Shown here: one piece after another, positions 8,192 through 18,062 of the stretch
How the letters are laid out: each line of letters starts with the position of its first letter
How positions within the stretch are numbered: the first letter of the stretch is position 1
From: Blastopirellula retiformator
Lineage (GTDB): Bacteria > Planctomycetota > Planctomycetia > Pirellulales > Pirellulaceae
Direction: 5' to 3'
Assembly: GCF_007859755.1 (NCBI RefSeq)
Contig: NZ_SJPF01000005.1
Location: 186,001 to 250,000 of the forward strand
DNA length: 64,000 nucleotides
Translations under genes and position numbers: made by a program
Notes under the pieces: model-generated
Told to the model about the DNA's origin: nothing
The model's input: the letters and a program-made list of their open reading frames with translations, nothing else
Databases searched by the model: none

Positions 8192-9121
8192 ATGCAGCGA
8201 CGTAATTTTCTTCAACTGGCCGGCGCCGCTTTGGGCGGCTGTATGTTGCCGAGCCTGGCTCGTGCCGAGCACACGGCCAAACCGTTTCGTTTCGCCCATT
8301 TGACCGACATCCACGTCCAGCCAGAGCTTTCGGCGGGCGAAGGTTTTCGCAAATGCCTGGCGTCGGTTAATTCTCTCGCCGCCAAGCCGGAAGTGATCGT
8401 TACTGGCGGCGATATGGTGATGGACGTCTTCGCCCACAATCGCGATCGGGCCGACCAACTTTTCTCGCTGTATGGCGACATTACCAAGGGTGAGACCGAC
8501 ATCGCTTTTCGCCCCTGCATTGGCAATCACGACGTCTTTGGCTGGTCGAATCGCCAGGATGTGAAGCCGGAAGACGCGGCGTATGGCAAAGGATTGGTTT
8601 GCGAAAAGTTGGGCCTGGAAAAGACTTACTACGCCTTCGACCAGGGTGGCTGGCGGTTTTACATCCTCGACGATATTCAGATGGCGCCCAACAATCGGTA
8701 CCAGGCTTATCTTGAAGAAGAGCAACTCGACTGGCTGACCAAAGACCTGGAAGCGAAGCCGGCCGAAACCCCCGCCGTCGTGGTTTCGCACATTCCGTTC
8801 TATACAGTCACGACTTTCGATGTCGGCCGCGAAGAAGATCTCGCCTATCGTGTTGGTTATAGCGCAATGTGTCGTGATGCAGGAAAGATTGGCAGTCTGT
8901 TCTCGAAGTACAACGTGAAACTTGCCCTCTCCGGACATCACCATTTGCTGGAGCGAATCGAGTACAACGGCGTCACCTACATCTGCGGCGGCGCCGTCTC
9001 GGGCGGTTGGTGGCGCGGGCCGCGAAAAGGGGTGCAGGAAGGTTATGGCGTAGTCGATCTGAACCCGGACGGAACGTTCAAATACGAGTATGTCGACTAC
9101 GGCTGGACCCCGGTTGCCTAG
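8192..9121 (+). CDS. Exported calcineurin-like metallophosphoesterase
   Basis: The protein has 309 residues; the start at 8192 has AGGAG eight bases upstream. A twin-arginine signal (MQRRNFLQLAGAALGGC) with a possible lipobox (LGGC) directs folded export, perhaps as a lipoprotein. The dinuclear metal-site motifs appear in order: HLTDIHV, GGDMVMD, GNHDVFG, VSHIPF and SGHHH. They give all the ligands of the calcineurin-like phosphoesterase fold, so a phosphomonoesterase or phosphodiesterase is expected; the substrate is unknown. The gene is followed by a strong terminator and appears to be transcribed alone. Confidence 0.92.
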   Translation: MQRRNFLQLAGAALGGCMLPSLARAEHTAKPFRFAHLTDIHVQPELSAGEGFRKCLASVNSLAAKPEVIVTGGDMVMDVFAHNRDRADQLFSLYGDITKGETDIAFRPCIGNHDVFGWSNRQDVKPEDAAYGKGLVCEKLGLEKTYYAFDQGGWRFYILDDIQMAPNNRYQAYLEEEQLDWLTKDLEAKPAETPAVVVSHIPFYTVTTFDVGREEDLAYRVGYSAMCRDAGKIGSLFSKYNVKLALSGHHHLLERIEYNGVTYICGGAVSGGWWRGPRKGVQEGYGVVDLNPDGTFKYEYVDYGWTPVA

Positions 9122-9153
9122 TTTTGCCGCCACCGATTGCTGGACAATAGAAA

Positions 9154-9191
9154 ACCCGGTTCGTCGTGAGAACGAACCGGGTCTCTTTTTT
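9154..9191 (+). terminator. Rho-independent terminator of the phosphoesterase gene
   Basis: Ten-bp stem ACCCGGTTCG / CGAACCGGGT (9154-9163 with 9173-9182) followed by CTC and a T-run. Confidence 0.85.
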
Positions 9192-9273
9192 ACTCCGGCG
9201 CGAACTCTTTGACGGGGGCCCGGCGCCGGAGCAAGTTTCAGTAGATCGAATCGACCCGATAGTGGCAAGAAAT

Positions 9274-9319
9274 GAAAAGATCCCATTGCTCGCGTGACCG
9301 CAAAACAATGGGATCTTTT
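9274..9319 (-). terminator. Bidirectional terminator next to tRNA-Leu
   Basis: AAAGATCCCATTG pairs with CAATGGGATCTTT, with T-runs on both strands. On the minus strand it lies directly after the tRNA 3' end and should terminate that transcript. Confidence 0.75.
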
Positions 9320-9323
9320 TCAG

Positions 9324-9408
<85 letters not shown>

Positions 9409-9493
9409 GGCATTGGCATTACTGTCGCCGTAAGCGACCGTAATGGAACACATTAGTCTAGGAAAACCGTGGTTGCGGTCAAGCGGGGGCAAA

Positions 9494-11035
9494 TTACCGG
9501 TCCGGACGGCGTTTGACCACGAAAATCGTCTGATCGCACGCGGTAGGACGGTCGAGCTTGGCCAAGAGTTCACGTCCGGCGGTCAAAATTCGGTCGGCCG
9601 GCAATTCCAGGTGCTCGCGGAGTTTTTCCGCAAATTGGGCGATTCCCTCCGGTCCCGCTTCGTCGAACAGATATTCTCGCACCCCGGACGACATCATCGT
9701 GATCGCCGAACCCGGTTGGAGCAGGCGTTCGACGTATCGCGGGTCAATGTCGGTGCGGGCGCCCAGCAGGAACGACATTTCCCACAATTCTTCCCAGCCG
9801 TCGGGCGTAATCAGTAGCCCGCAGGTTTCGCCCGAGTTGGCGATTTCGATCAGCCCGGTGTCGGGATGGATGACGCCATACGAGAGCGACGCGAAACGAT
9901 CCCCGGCCGAAGCCGACCAGAAAGTGTGATTTACCCGATTGACCAACGTCCGGGCGTCCGCCGCATAGCGACTGTGCGACTTGACGGCGGTCGCCAGTTG
10001 TCCGGCCATCATGGCCGCTTCGAGCTGTCGTCCGTCGACGTCGCCGACCGTGATCGCCAAGGCGCCGTTGTCGAGCATCGACCAGTCGTGGAAGTCGCCG
10101 CCGGCCTGTTCGGCTTGTTCGGTCCAGCCAGCCAGGTCCCAACCTTCCAGCAGCGGCTTGATGTGGGGAAGCTGGTGATCTTGTTGGGCGGCGACCGCGT
10201 GCAACTGTTGCGTCAGCTGATGCGACTCGGACTTTTCCTGCAGGACGACGTCCAGTTCCAGTTCCGACGCGATTCGCCCGGCGATGATCTCCAGCGTTTG
10301 CGTCTCGGCTTCGCTGAAGTCGCGATATTCTTCCGAGAAAATCCAGAGGGTGCCCAGCGGATTGGTACTGGTCGAGATCGGGATGCAGCAGGCCGACGGG
10401 TAATTCTCTGGGCAACGCCAATGCGGCAATAACGCGGTGTCTTCCAGTACGACGGCGCTGCCAGCCAACGCTTCCAAGTCGGCGACCGCCGCGGCCAACG
10501 GACGCGCTGGTTCCAGGAAGCGATCGGGCGGAAGATTGACGGCGGCCCGCAGTTTCAACTCGCTGGTCGCGTCATCCAGCATGTAGATCGCGGCGGCCGA
10601 ACCGTGGACATTTTCGATCGCCCCTTTCAACACGCCTTGCAATCGGGTGGCGATGAGATTCTTCGAGTCGACGACTGAAACCGGAATGTTGGTCGCTAGT
10701 TCGGCTTCGCGTTGTTCGAGCGCCGATTGCAGTCGCTGCACTTCCGACATCATCGCGGCCAGGGCGTCGGCGATTTTCGCCACTTCGCGAGGCGGGGCGA
10801 AATCGGGATCGTCCAAGACCGGCTTCACCAGCAGTCGTCCCGACGTTTTTCCATCGAGGTCGACGACCGAATATCCTTTGCCGGCGGCGCCTTCCTGAAA
10901 TTCTAGTTGACAGCCGAAAGCTTCGACCAATGCTTCACTAGCGGAAGCGAGTCCTGGAAAGAAGGCCTTCTCGGCGTAGGGCCGCGCCGTTTCTTGTCGG
11001 TGAATACGAAGGTAGCTGGGAAAGGGCCGAGCCAT
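9494..11035 (-). CDS. GAF domain plus PP2C/SpoIIE-type serine phosphatase
   Basis: The protein has about 513 residues from MARPFPSYLR (ATG at 11035). A GTG at 11122 would add 29 unlikely residues, and the start is uncertain. A coiled-coil stretch (about residues 115-140) leads into a GAF domain (about 150-300) that probably binds a small ligand. It is followed by a SpoIIE-type PP2C phosphatase domain (about 320-513) with metal-binding acidic motifs GGDFHDW and GDVDGRQLEAA. Such proteins usually dephosphorylate anti-sigma-factor antagonists; no STAS or RsbW partner gene is nearby, so the target is unknown. Confidence 0.85.
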   Translation of the reverse strand: MARPFPSYLRIHRQETARPYAEKAFFPGLASASEALVEAFGCQLEFQEGAAGKGYSVVDLDGKTSGRLLVKPVLDDPDFAPPREVAKIADALAAMMSEVQRLQSALEQREAELATNIPVSVVDSKNLIATRLQGVLKGAIENVHGSAAAIYMLDDATSELKLRAAVNLPPDRFLEPARPLAAAVADLEALAGSAVVLEDTALLPHWRCPENYPSACCIPISTSTNPLGTLWIFSEEYRDFSEAETQTLEIIAGRIASELELDVVLQEKSESHQLTQQLHAVAAQQDHQLPHIKPLLEGWDLAGWTEQAEQAGGDFHDWSMLDNGALAITVGDVDGRQLEAAMMAGQLATAVKSHSRYAADARTLVNRVNHTFWSASAGDRFASLSYGVIHPDTGLIEIANSGETCGLLITPDGWEELWEMSFLLGARTDIDPRYVERLLQPGSAITMMSSGVREYLFDEAGPEGIAQFAEKLREHLELPADRILTAGRELLAKLDRPTACDQTIFVVKRRPDR

Positions 11036-11362
11036 AGTTGCGCGCCAATTCTGTCTGCATTTGTCCTTTTCCGCCGAAATCCGTGGCGATTTGAATTCGA
11101 GACGCCAATCCATAGCGTCCACTAACCTGCGTCGACTTCCTTCGTCGAACAGTTATGGGAATCGGCGTCACAGCTAGCACGCATTAGCTGCTTTTCCTAA
11201 TTTCACAGGCCTCGTGGAAAGTCGTACCCATTGGGCCGACTTTTCCTAGGCAGAACCGGAGAAATCGTCACTCTCAGAATTTCGTGATGACCAAACGTGT
11301 CCTCGCGCTGGTGGACAAAAAGACAGTTCCAAATTCACCAGGCGGCTAACGAGGGCACGACC

Positions 11363-11835
11363 ATGAAATGGCATTACACCAACGGGCGGCGAATTGATTC
11401 GATTTTGGGCAGCGGAGTTCTAAAGCCAAGTGCGGATGGATCGGGGCGGATTCGGCCGGCGGTCTGGTTTTCGACCAATGAGCATTGGGAAGAAACGGCG
11501 AATCGTTCGGTTCGTCACATCAACGGATCGTATCTGCGCTGCGATCGTGAGCAGACCGACATGTACTGCGACGGGCTATTTCGATTGGAGGTCGACGTCG
11601 CCTGCGATGTTCTGCCGTGGCGTGAATTAGCCGCGATGTGTGGTATTCGGCAGGGCGATCTGCTGAAGATCGAATCGCTGGCTCGGCGACTCGGCAGCGA
11701 TCCGCAACAGTGGTACGCATCGCTTCGCCCGATCGGCCGCCAAGATTGGACAGCAATTGAGCGTTGGAATGGATTTGCATGGGAGCCGGTCGAAGCGTTC
11801 GCATTGGCTCAGGCGGTTACCACGCGATTGGCAGG

Positions 11836-11839
<4 letters not shown>
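11363..11839 (+). CDS. Hypothetical protein, possible ADP-ribosyltransferase-like fold
   Basis: The protein has 158 residues from the ATG at 11363, with GAGGG eight bases upstream. The N-terminus MKWHYTNGRRIDSILGSGVL followed by AVWFSTNEHWE resembles proteins of the ADP-ribosyltransferase-like group, where an H-Y-T strand and a later W/Y-F-S strand line the NAD pocket. This is a pattern match only. There is no signal peptide or TM segment. It ends four bases inside the 3' end of the convergent pntB gene. No antidote gene is next to it. Confidence 0.6.
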
Positions 11840-13221
<1,382 letters not shown>

Positions 13222-13254
13222 GGGAAGTTCCTTCGTTGAGGCCGACTCTGGGTG

Positions 13255-13782
13255 TTATCGCTTCGGTTTGAACATTTCCAACATGCGGTGCGTCACCAGG
13301 TAGCCGCCGACCACATTGACTGTCGCCAGGATCACCGCGACTAGACCAACGATCGCCGCCAACGGAGCGTCTCCTGCACTGGCTGCGATCAACGCCCCGA
13401 CGATCGAGATCCCGCTGATCGCGTTCGAGCCAGACATCAGCGGCGTGTGCAGTGTCGGCGGGACCTTGGTGATCAGCTCAAAGCCGATAAAGATCGCCAG
13501 GACGAAAATCGTCAGGCTGGCCGCCAGGGCGTCGTACCGGGTGTACTTCTTCTCTAGCGGTTGCGGCTCGCCATCTACGGGCGACGGCGTGTCGTCGGCG
13601 GCTAACTCGGCAGGCGTTTCCACCTCGGCCTTGGGAGACGCTTGGGGGGCGGCCTTTTCGGCAGGCGGTTTCTTACTCGCCTCTGCGGCGGCTGGTTTTT
13701 CTTCCGCTTTGGGGGCATCGCCATCTTGGGCGAACGCTGGCGAAACGCTTCCCAGCAACAGCAGTAATACGAGCCATCTCAT
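13255..13782 (-). CDS. pntAB: NAD(P) transhydrogenase alpha-2 membrane subunit with added signal peptide and linker
   Basis: Residues 78-175 are the normal membrane part of the alpha subunit (LAASLTIFVLAIFIGFELI, then TPLMSGSNAISGISIVGAL, GGYLVTHRML), with three membrane segments. In front is an unusual extension: a cleavable-type signal peptide (MRWLVLLLLLGSVSPAFA) and a 55-residue linker of Ala, Pro, Glu and Lys. Split alpha-2 subunits are usually about 100 residues without this. The start overlaps the stop of pntAA by four bases, so they are translationally coupled. Confidence 0.93.
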   Translation of the reverse strand: MRWLVLLLLLGSVSPAFAQDGDAPKAEEKPAAAEASKKPPAEKAAPQASPKAEVETPAELAADDTPSPVDGEPQPLEKKYTRYDALAASLTIFVLAIFIGFELITKVPPTLHTPLMSGSNAISGISIVGALIAASAGDAPLAAIVGLVAVILATVNVVGGYLVTHRMLEMFKPKR

Positions 13783-15020
13783 GATGCGTTTCCTTCGGCA
13801 GGCGGCGCGGGTTCGTCATCTTCTAGCGGGATCTTCTCGTTCGGTTCTGGCGGGACGATGGGGGGCATGCCAAGCATCTCGCGAATTCGATTGTGGACCA
13901 CCTCGCCGTCGCGGGCGACCAGCGTTTCGGCGACGATCTCGTCTTCCGGATCAATCGTCAGTTCTTTCTCTCCCTTTTTCACCAGGTTCAACAGGAACTT
14001 GGTAACGTTGCCCGAGAACATCTGACTGGCGTGCTGCGGAACTTCGGCGGCAAGATTGGTCGGCCCCAGAATGAGAATGCCGTCCTTCTCAACGCGAACG
14101 TCCGCCTCGCTCGGCTCAATATTACCGCCGCGTTCGGCAGCCAGATCGATCAAGACCGAACCGGGACGCATTCCGGCGACCGCCTCGGCGGTGACCAGCA
14201 GCGGCGACTTCTTGCCGGGGATGGCGGCGGTCGTGATGATGACGTCGCACTCTTTCACTGTGTCGGCCATAAACTGGCGTTGTTTCGTATAGAACTCTTC
14301 GCCCAAGTCTTTGGCGTAGCCTCCTTTGTCTTGGGCGCCGCTCGACTCAAGCTCGAAGTCGACCGCTTTGGCGCCAAGACTTTCGACTTGTTCTTGGGCT
14401 TCCTTCCGTACGTCATAGCCAAGGACTACCGCTCCGAGCCGCTTGGCAGTAGCGATCGCTTGTAGGCCTGCTACGCCAGCGCCGATCACAAACACCTTGG
14501 CGGGGGAAAGGGTGCCGGCGGCGGTCATCAGTAGCGGAAAAATCTTGTGCAGCTCGGTCGCGGCAATTAAGACCGCCCGATAGCCGGCGATGGTCGCCTG
14601 GGAGGAGAGGATATCCATGCTCTGGGCCCGAGTGATCCGGGGGATTAACTCCAGGGCGAACTGGATCGCCCCCTTTGAGGCCATCTCCTGGATCGCGGCG
14701 GGATTGCCAAGAGGATCGCAGCCCCCAATAACGATCTGGCCCGACTTGACCAGCTCGAGGTCGACTCTTCCCTCTTCTGGGTTGGATCCTAGGGAGCGGA
14801 CCTGGCAGACGATGTCGGCTTGGGTGAAGGCGTCGGCCCGGGAAGCGACAATTTGGGCGCCAGCAGCCTCGTAATCGGCGTCGGGAAAACCGGCGGCGAC
14901 TCCGGCCCCGGTCTCAACCAGGATCTGGGCGTCCAGTTTCCGCAGCGGGCCCAGGGAGGCCGGGATCAGGGCGACACGCTTTTCGCCCGGGAAATTTTCA
15001 CGCACGACGGCAATAATCAT
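13779..15020 (-). CDS. pntAA: NAD(P) transhydrogenase subunit alpha, NAD-binding part
   Basis: This 413-residue soluble subunit related to alanine dehydrogenase binds NAD(H). It begins IIAVVRENFPGEKRVALIP, has a Rossmann glycine motif at about 168-180 (VFVIGAGVAGLQAIATAKRLGA) and the mobile-loop region around GYAKDLGEEF. The C-terminus is acidic and proline rich. It is the first gene of the pntAA-pntAB-pntB operon; the next gene overlaps by ATGA. The 395-base gap to the divergent rplM must hold the promoters of both. Confidence 0.97.
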   Translation of the reverse strand: MIIAVVRENFPGEKRVALIPASLGPLRKLDAQILVETGAGVAAGFPDADYEAAGAQIVASRADAFTQADIVCQVRSLGSNPEEGRVDLELVKSGQIVIGGCDPLGNPAAIQEMASKGAIQFALELIPRITRAQSMDILSSQATIAGYRAVLIAATELHKIFPLLMTAAGTLSPAKVFVIGAGVAGLQAIATAKRLGAVVLGYDVRKEAQEQVESLGAKAVDFELESSGAQDKGGYAKDLGEEFYTKQRQFMADTVKECDVIITTAAIPGKKSPLLVTAEAVAGMRPGSVLIDLAAERGGNIEPSEADVRVEKDGILILGPTNLAAEVPQHASQMFSGNVTKFLLNLVKKGEKELTIDPEDEIVAETLVARDGEVVHNRIREMLGMPPIVPPEPNEKIPLEDDEPAPPAEGNAS

Positions 15021-15376
15021 GATGTTTCCCTAGGTCGTGGGGCGCGGCGCCAAGGGATTTCGGAAGCGGGCGAGCAATGAATACCGCGCAGCACAACTTC
15101 AATGGTGGGAAATTCTTACACAGCGGGGGGCGTCTGTGAACCCTTTTTCCTGGAGCGACAGGTCGCCGGTTGCGGGTTTTCTCCCTTTCTTAATTTCAGG
15201 TCCGTCGCCACTTGCAGACTAGGCGGTAGGCCGGTAATATACGTGTTTCCCCTGACCAAGCTGGGGCCAGATAGTGCGTTTGCCGGCGGGCTCTACCGCA
15301 TGCAAGCTGTCGCTGGCGGGGAAATCCAGCGACCGGGTCGATACTCTACGAGCCGTGTTGGACTGTTGAGTCAGGA

Positions 15377-15382
15377 TATACT
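15377..15382 (+). promoter_or_regulatory. Possible -10 element for rplM-rpsI
   Basis: TATACT lies about 34 bases ahead of the rplM start codon. No convincing -35 box is placed at 16-18 bases. In the remainder of 15021-15415 I see no gene or other strong signal. Confidence 0.25.
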
Positions 15383-15415
15383 CGAGCCAAGATAAGACTG
15401 AGAGCCAGGATTACT

Positions 15416-15877
15416 ATGTCGACATCTACTTTCGTGGCGAAGCCCGGTCAAATCGAACAGCAATGGTGGCTGGTCGACGCGGAAGATCAGGTCGTCGGTC
15501 GTTTGGCGAGCGATTTGGCCGTGATCCTGATGGGGAAACACCGCCCCACCTACACTCCCCACGTTGACACCGGCGATTACATCGTCGTCGTGAATGCCGA
15601 AAAGGTGAAGTTCACGGGCAACAAGTGGGACAAGAAAGAATACAACTGGTACACCGGTTATCCTGGCCTGCGGACCGAAACGGCCGGCAAGCGTCTGGAA
15701 CGCCATCCCGATTGGATCCTGCGTGAGGCGGTCCGTCGCATGCTGCCGAAGAACAAGCTGGCGGTCAAAATGCTCGACAAGCTGAAGGTCTTCGTCGGTC
15801 CCGAGCACACCCACCAGGCTCAGCAGCCCGAGCCGCTGACCGGCTTGGCTCAAGTCAAACAAAAGAAACGCAAGTAA
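15416..15877 (+). CDS. rplM: 50S ribosomal protein L13
   Basis: This 153-residue protein has the L13 body from about residue 14 to 140 (WWLVDAEDQVVGRLASDLA, GDYIVVVNAEKVKFTGNK, AVRRMLPKN). The C-terminus is slightly longer than usual, with Gln/Pro residues and a final KKRK. The ATG at 15416 has AGGA upstream. It is followed after 37 bases by rpsI, the standard bacterial pair, so both are made from one mRNA. Confidence 0.98.
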   Translation: MSTSTFVAKPGQIEQQWWLVDAEDQVVGRLASDLAVILMGKHRPTYTPHVDTGDYIVVVNAEKVKFTGNKWDKKEYNWYTGYPGLRTETAGKRLERHPDWILREAVRRMLPKNKLAVKMLDKLKVFVGPEHTHQAQQPEPLTGLAQVKQKKRK

Positions 15878-15914
15878 GCGATCCAGCAATACAGAAGAGT
15901 CTAAGGGATAACTA

Positions 15915-16451
15915 ATGTCGACCGACGAAACGAATGTCGAAACCCCGGACGCGGAAGCGCCGGCTACCGAAGCTCCTGCTACCGAAACTGCCACGACGGA
16001 AGCCGCGGCTGTCGAAACTCCCGTAGAAGCCGCTCCGGCTCCGGTGAAGAAGTCGAAGCCGGTTGACGGGGTCATTCTGGGCACCGGTCGTCGTAAGACG
16101 AGCGTCGCTCGCGTCCGCATCAAGAGCGGCACTGGCCGGATCATGATCAACGGTCGCTCGCTGGAAGACTTCTTCCCGAACGTCCAAGATCAATCCGCCT
16201 TCATGGGGCCGCTGGTCGACACCGAATATGCCGACAAGGTGGACGTTCGCGTCCTGGTCAGCGGCGGTGGAACCTCGGGTCAGGCTGGCGCCTGCCGCAT
16301 GGGTTTGGGTCGCGCCTTGGCCGCGATGGACGAAGCCGCCTTCCCGGCGTTGCGTGAAAACGGTCACTTGACCCGCGATTCCCGCATGAAGGAACGCAAG
16401 AAGTACGGTCTGCGTGGCGCCCGCCGAGGAACGCAGTTCTCGAAGCGTTAA
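15915..16451 (+). CDS. rpsI: 30S ribosomal protein S9 with acidic N-terminal extension
   Basis: This 178-residue protein carries the S9 core at about residues 55-178 (GTGRRKTSVARVRIK, SGGGTSGQAGACRMGLGRAL, ending RRGTQFSKR). The first 50 residues are an Ala/Glu/Thr-rich extension (repeats like EAPATE) not found in typical 130-residue S9. The basic C-terminal tail that reaches the P-site tRNA is intact. A terminator follows 30 bases after the stop. Confidence 0.97.
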   Translation: MSTDETNVETPDAEAPATEAPATETATTEAAAVETPVEAAPAPVKKSKPVDGVILGTGRRKTSVARVRIKSGTGRIMINGRSLEDFFPNVQDQSAFMGPLVDTEYADKVDVRVLVSGGGTSGQAGACRMGLGRALAAMDEAAFPALRENGHLTRDSRMKERKKYGLRGARRGTQFSKR

Positions 16452-16479
16452 TCGCTCGAACGGTACTGCCGAAATTCAG

Positions 16480-16512
16480 AAAGCTCGTCCCATCTGGAGC
16501 GAGCTTTTTTCA
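16480..16512 (+). terminator. Terminator of rplM-rpsI
   Basis: AAAGCTCG pairs with CGAGCTTT around a short loop, followed by a T-run. Confidence 0.8.
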
Positions 16513-16543
16513 TGCGTCTGGGCGACGGAAACTGCCCGGGTTG

Positions 16544-16722
16544 GTCGCGATAGGTCTCCCTGCCGGGGCGGCGCAGCCGCAAGAGGCATCAGGCCGAGGT
16601 ATGCATGATAACGGTGGCCTCGTAGCCGCCGCGGAGTGGGTTTCGCCCGTTCCACCTTGGCCTGCGGATTGATGCTTCCTGCCGACTTCGTCTGCCCAGA
16701 AAGCGGAGCTTTCTGGGCTAAC
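16544..16722 (+). repeat. Family 2 hairpin repeat, copy 1 (about 180 bp)
   Basis: Shares with 44394-44573 the blocks CGGGGCGGCGCAGCCGCA, GAGGCATCAGGCCGAG and TTGATGCTTCCTGCCGACTT, in the same order. The inner blocks are mutually complementary (GAGGCATCA with TGATGCTTC), so the element can fold on itself. It ends with a hairpin CCCAGAAAGC-GGAGC-TTTCTGGGCTAAC. It fills the gap between rpsI and the DUF1501 gene. Confidence 0.75.
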
Positions 16723-16740
16723 CGGTGGGTGGATGATTGA

Positions 16741-18045
16741 TTACGCCAGGATTTTGGTAATCGGCTTCCCTTCGCTGATCGCCATCGGGCGGCCGATCGA
16801 CGTGTCGTACATGTGATGGAAGTTGATCCCCAGCGACTGGTAGATCGTTGCGTGGATGTCGGCGATGCCGACCGACTCGGGATGGTCGGGCGTCACCTTT
16901 TCGCCCGAGGGATCGGTCTCGCCCAACAGCGAACCGCCCCGGATGCCGCCGCCCGCTAAAGCGACGCTGAATCCATGCGGCCAGTGGTCACGACCGCCGG
17001 CGGGGTTGATCTTCGGCGTGCGGCCGAACTCGCCGCCACACAGGACGACGGTACTCTTCAGCAGATCGCGCTCTTCCAGAAGGCGAAGCAGAGCCGCGTA
17101 AGCCGGGTCGAGGATCTCGATCCGACCGCTTTGCAGTTGATGGTTGTTGGCGTGCGAGTCCCAGCCGCTGAGCGTGACCTCAACGCAGCGAACGCCGGTC
17201 TCAATCAGTTGCACGGCACATAGGCAGCCGCGGCCGAACGGCGTGTCGCCAAAGTCGTCGCGGAGCGATTGCGGCGCCTCTTCGATGTTGAACGCCTTGA
17301 TCTGCTCAGAGTCCATCATCGTGATCGCTTTGTCGATCGTCGCCAGATGAAGCGTCCGGTTCTTTTCGAGATCCGCTCGGCGGCTGCGGGTAAAGGTGCG
17401 CTCGAGAATATCGAGATCCTTCCGCCGCTGGGCGAAGCGTTCATCCGTCACCCGCCGCGGTAGATCTGGCAAATCGCCGAGCGGATCGTACATCTTGAAG
17501 GCGTCGTATTTGTTCCCCAGGAACCCGCCATGCGCCGGCCATTGATCGGGAAAGATCGAAACGTGCCGCGGGATCTCGACCCCGGCGCGGCCAAGCTCGT
17601 GGCACATCACGGCGCCGATCGTCGGATGGATTAACGTTGGATCGGGGCGATAGCCGGTCTTCATGTTGTAGGTCGCCCGTTCGTGATCCCCTTCTTTGCT
17701 GGTGACGCCGCGGAGTAGGGCCACGCGGTCCATTACTTCGGCGGTCGCCGGCATCAAATCCGAGATTTCAACGCCGGAAGAACGGGTTGAAATTCGCTTC
17801 GCATCGCCACCGATCATCGTACCGGGATGGGGATCGAACGTCTCTAATTGGCTGGGCGCTCCTTGCATCCACAGCACGATCACCGACTTGGCCGGGGCGC
17901 CGGTCTTGTCCGTTTCGGCAGCGGCCGCCAACTGCGCGGCGAGCGGGGTTAGCCAAGGCAATCCGCCGGCAGCTTTCAGCAACGTTCGCCGTGAAAAATG
18001 ATCGGCGCCGCCGCAGCCTGGGTTGTGAGAGCGATTCATCTGCAT
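16741..18045 (-). CDS. DUF1501 family exported protein
   Basis: This 434-residue protein begins at the ATG at 18045, which has GAGGG upstream. A twin-arginine signal (SRRTLLKAAGGLPWL) is followed by the DUF1501 domain, related in fold to alkaline phosphatase/sulfatase proteins. Conserved stretches include WMQGAPSQLETFDPHPG, LSGWDSHANN, GGEFGRTPKIN and GRDHWPHGFS, which hold the probable metal-binding Asp, His and Glu residues. The biochemical activity is not known. It is paired with the DUF1549 gene 17 bases upstream, the characteristic planctomycete pair, probably an extracytoplasmic complex. Confidence 0.93.
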   Translation of the reverse strand: MQMNRSHNPGCGGADHFSRRTLLKAAGGLPWLTPLAAQLAAAAETDKTGAPAKSVIVLWMQGAPSQLETFDPHPGTMIGGDAKRISTRSSGVEISDLMPATAEVMDRVALLRGVTSKEGDHERATYNMKTGYRPDPTLIHPTIGAVMCHELGRAGVEIPRHVSIFPDQWPAHGGFLGNKYDAFKMYDPLGDLPDLPRRVTDERFAQRRKDLDILERTFTRSRRADLEKNRTLHLATIDKAITMMDSEQIKAFNIEEAPQSLRDDFGDTPFGRGCLCAVQLIETGVRCVEVTLSGWDSHANNHQLQSGRIEILDPAYAALLRLLEERDLLKSTVVLCGGEFGRTPKINPAGGRDHWPHGFSVALAGGGIRGGSLLGETDPSGEKVTPDHPESVGIADIHATIYQSLGINFHHMYDTSIGRPMAISEGKPITKILA

Positions 18046-18062
18046 GGGAAATCCCTCAGCCT

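Noticed and set aside
8177-9286. A 369-codon open frame on the minus strand
   Set aside because: It covers the phosphoesterase gene and its terminator in antisense and has no recognisable domain.
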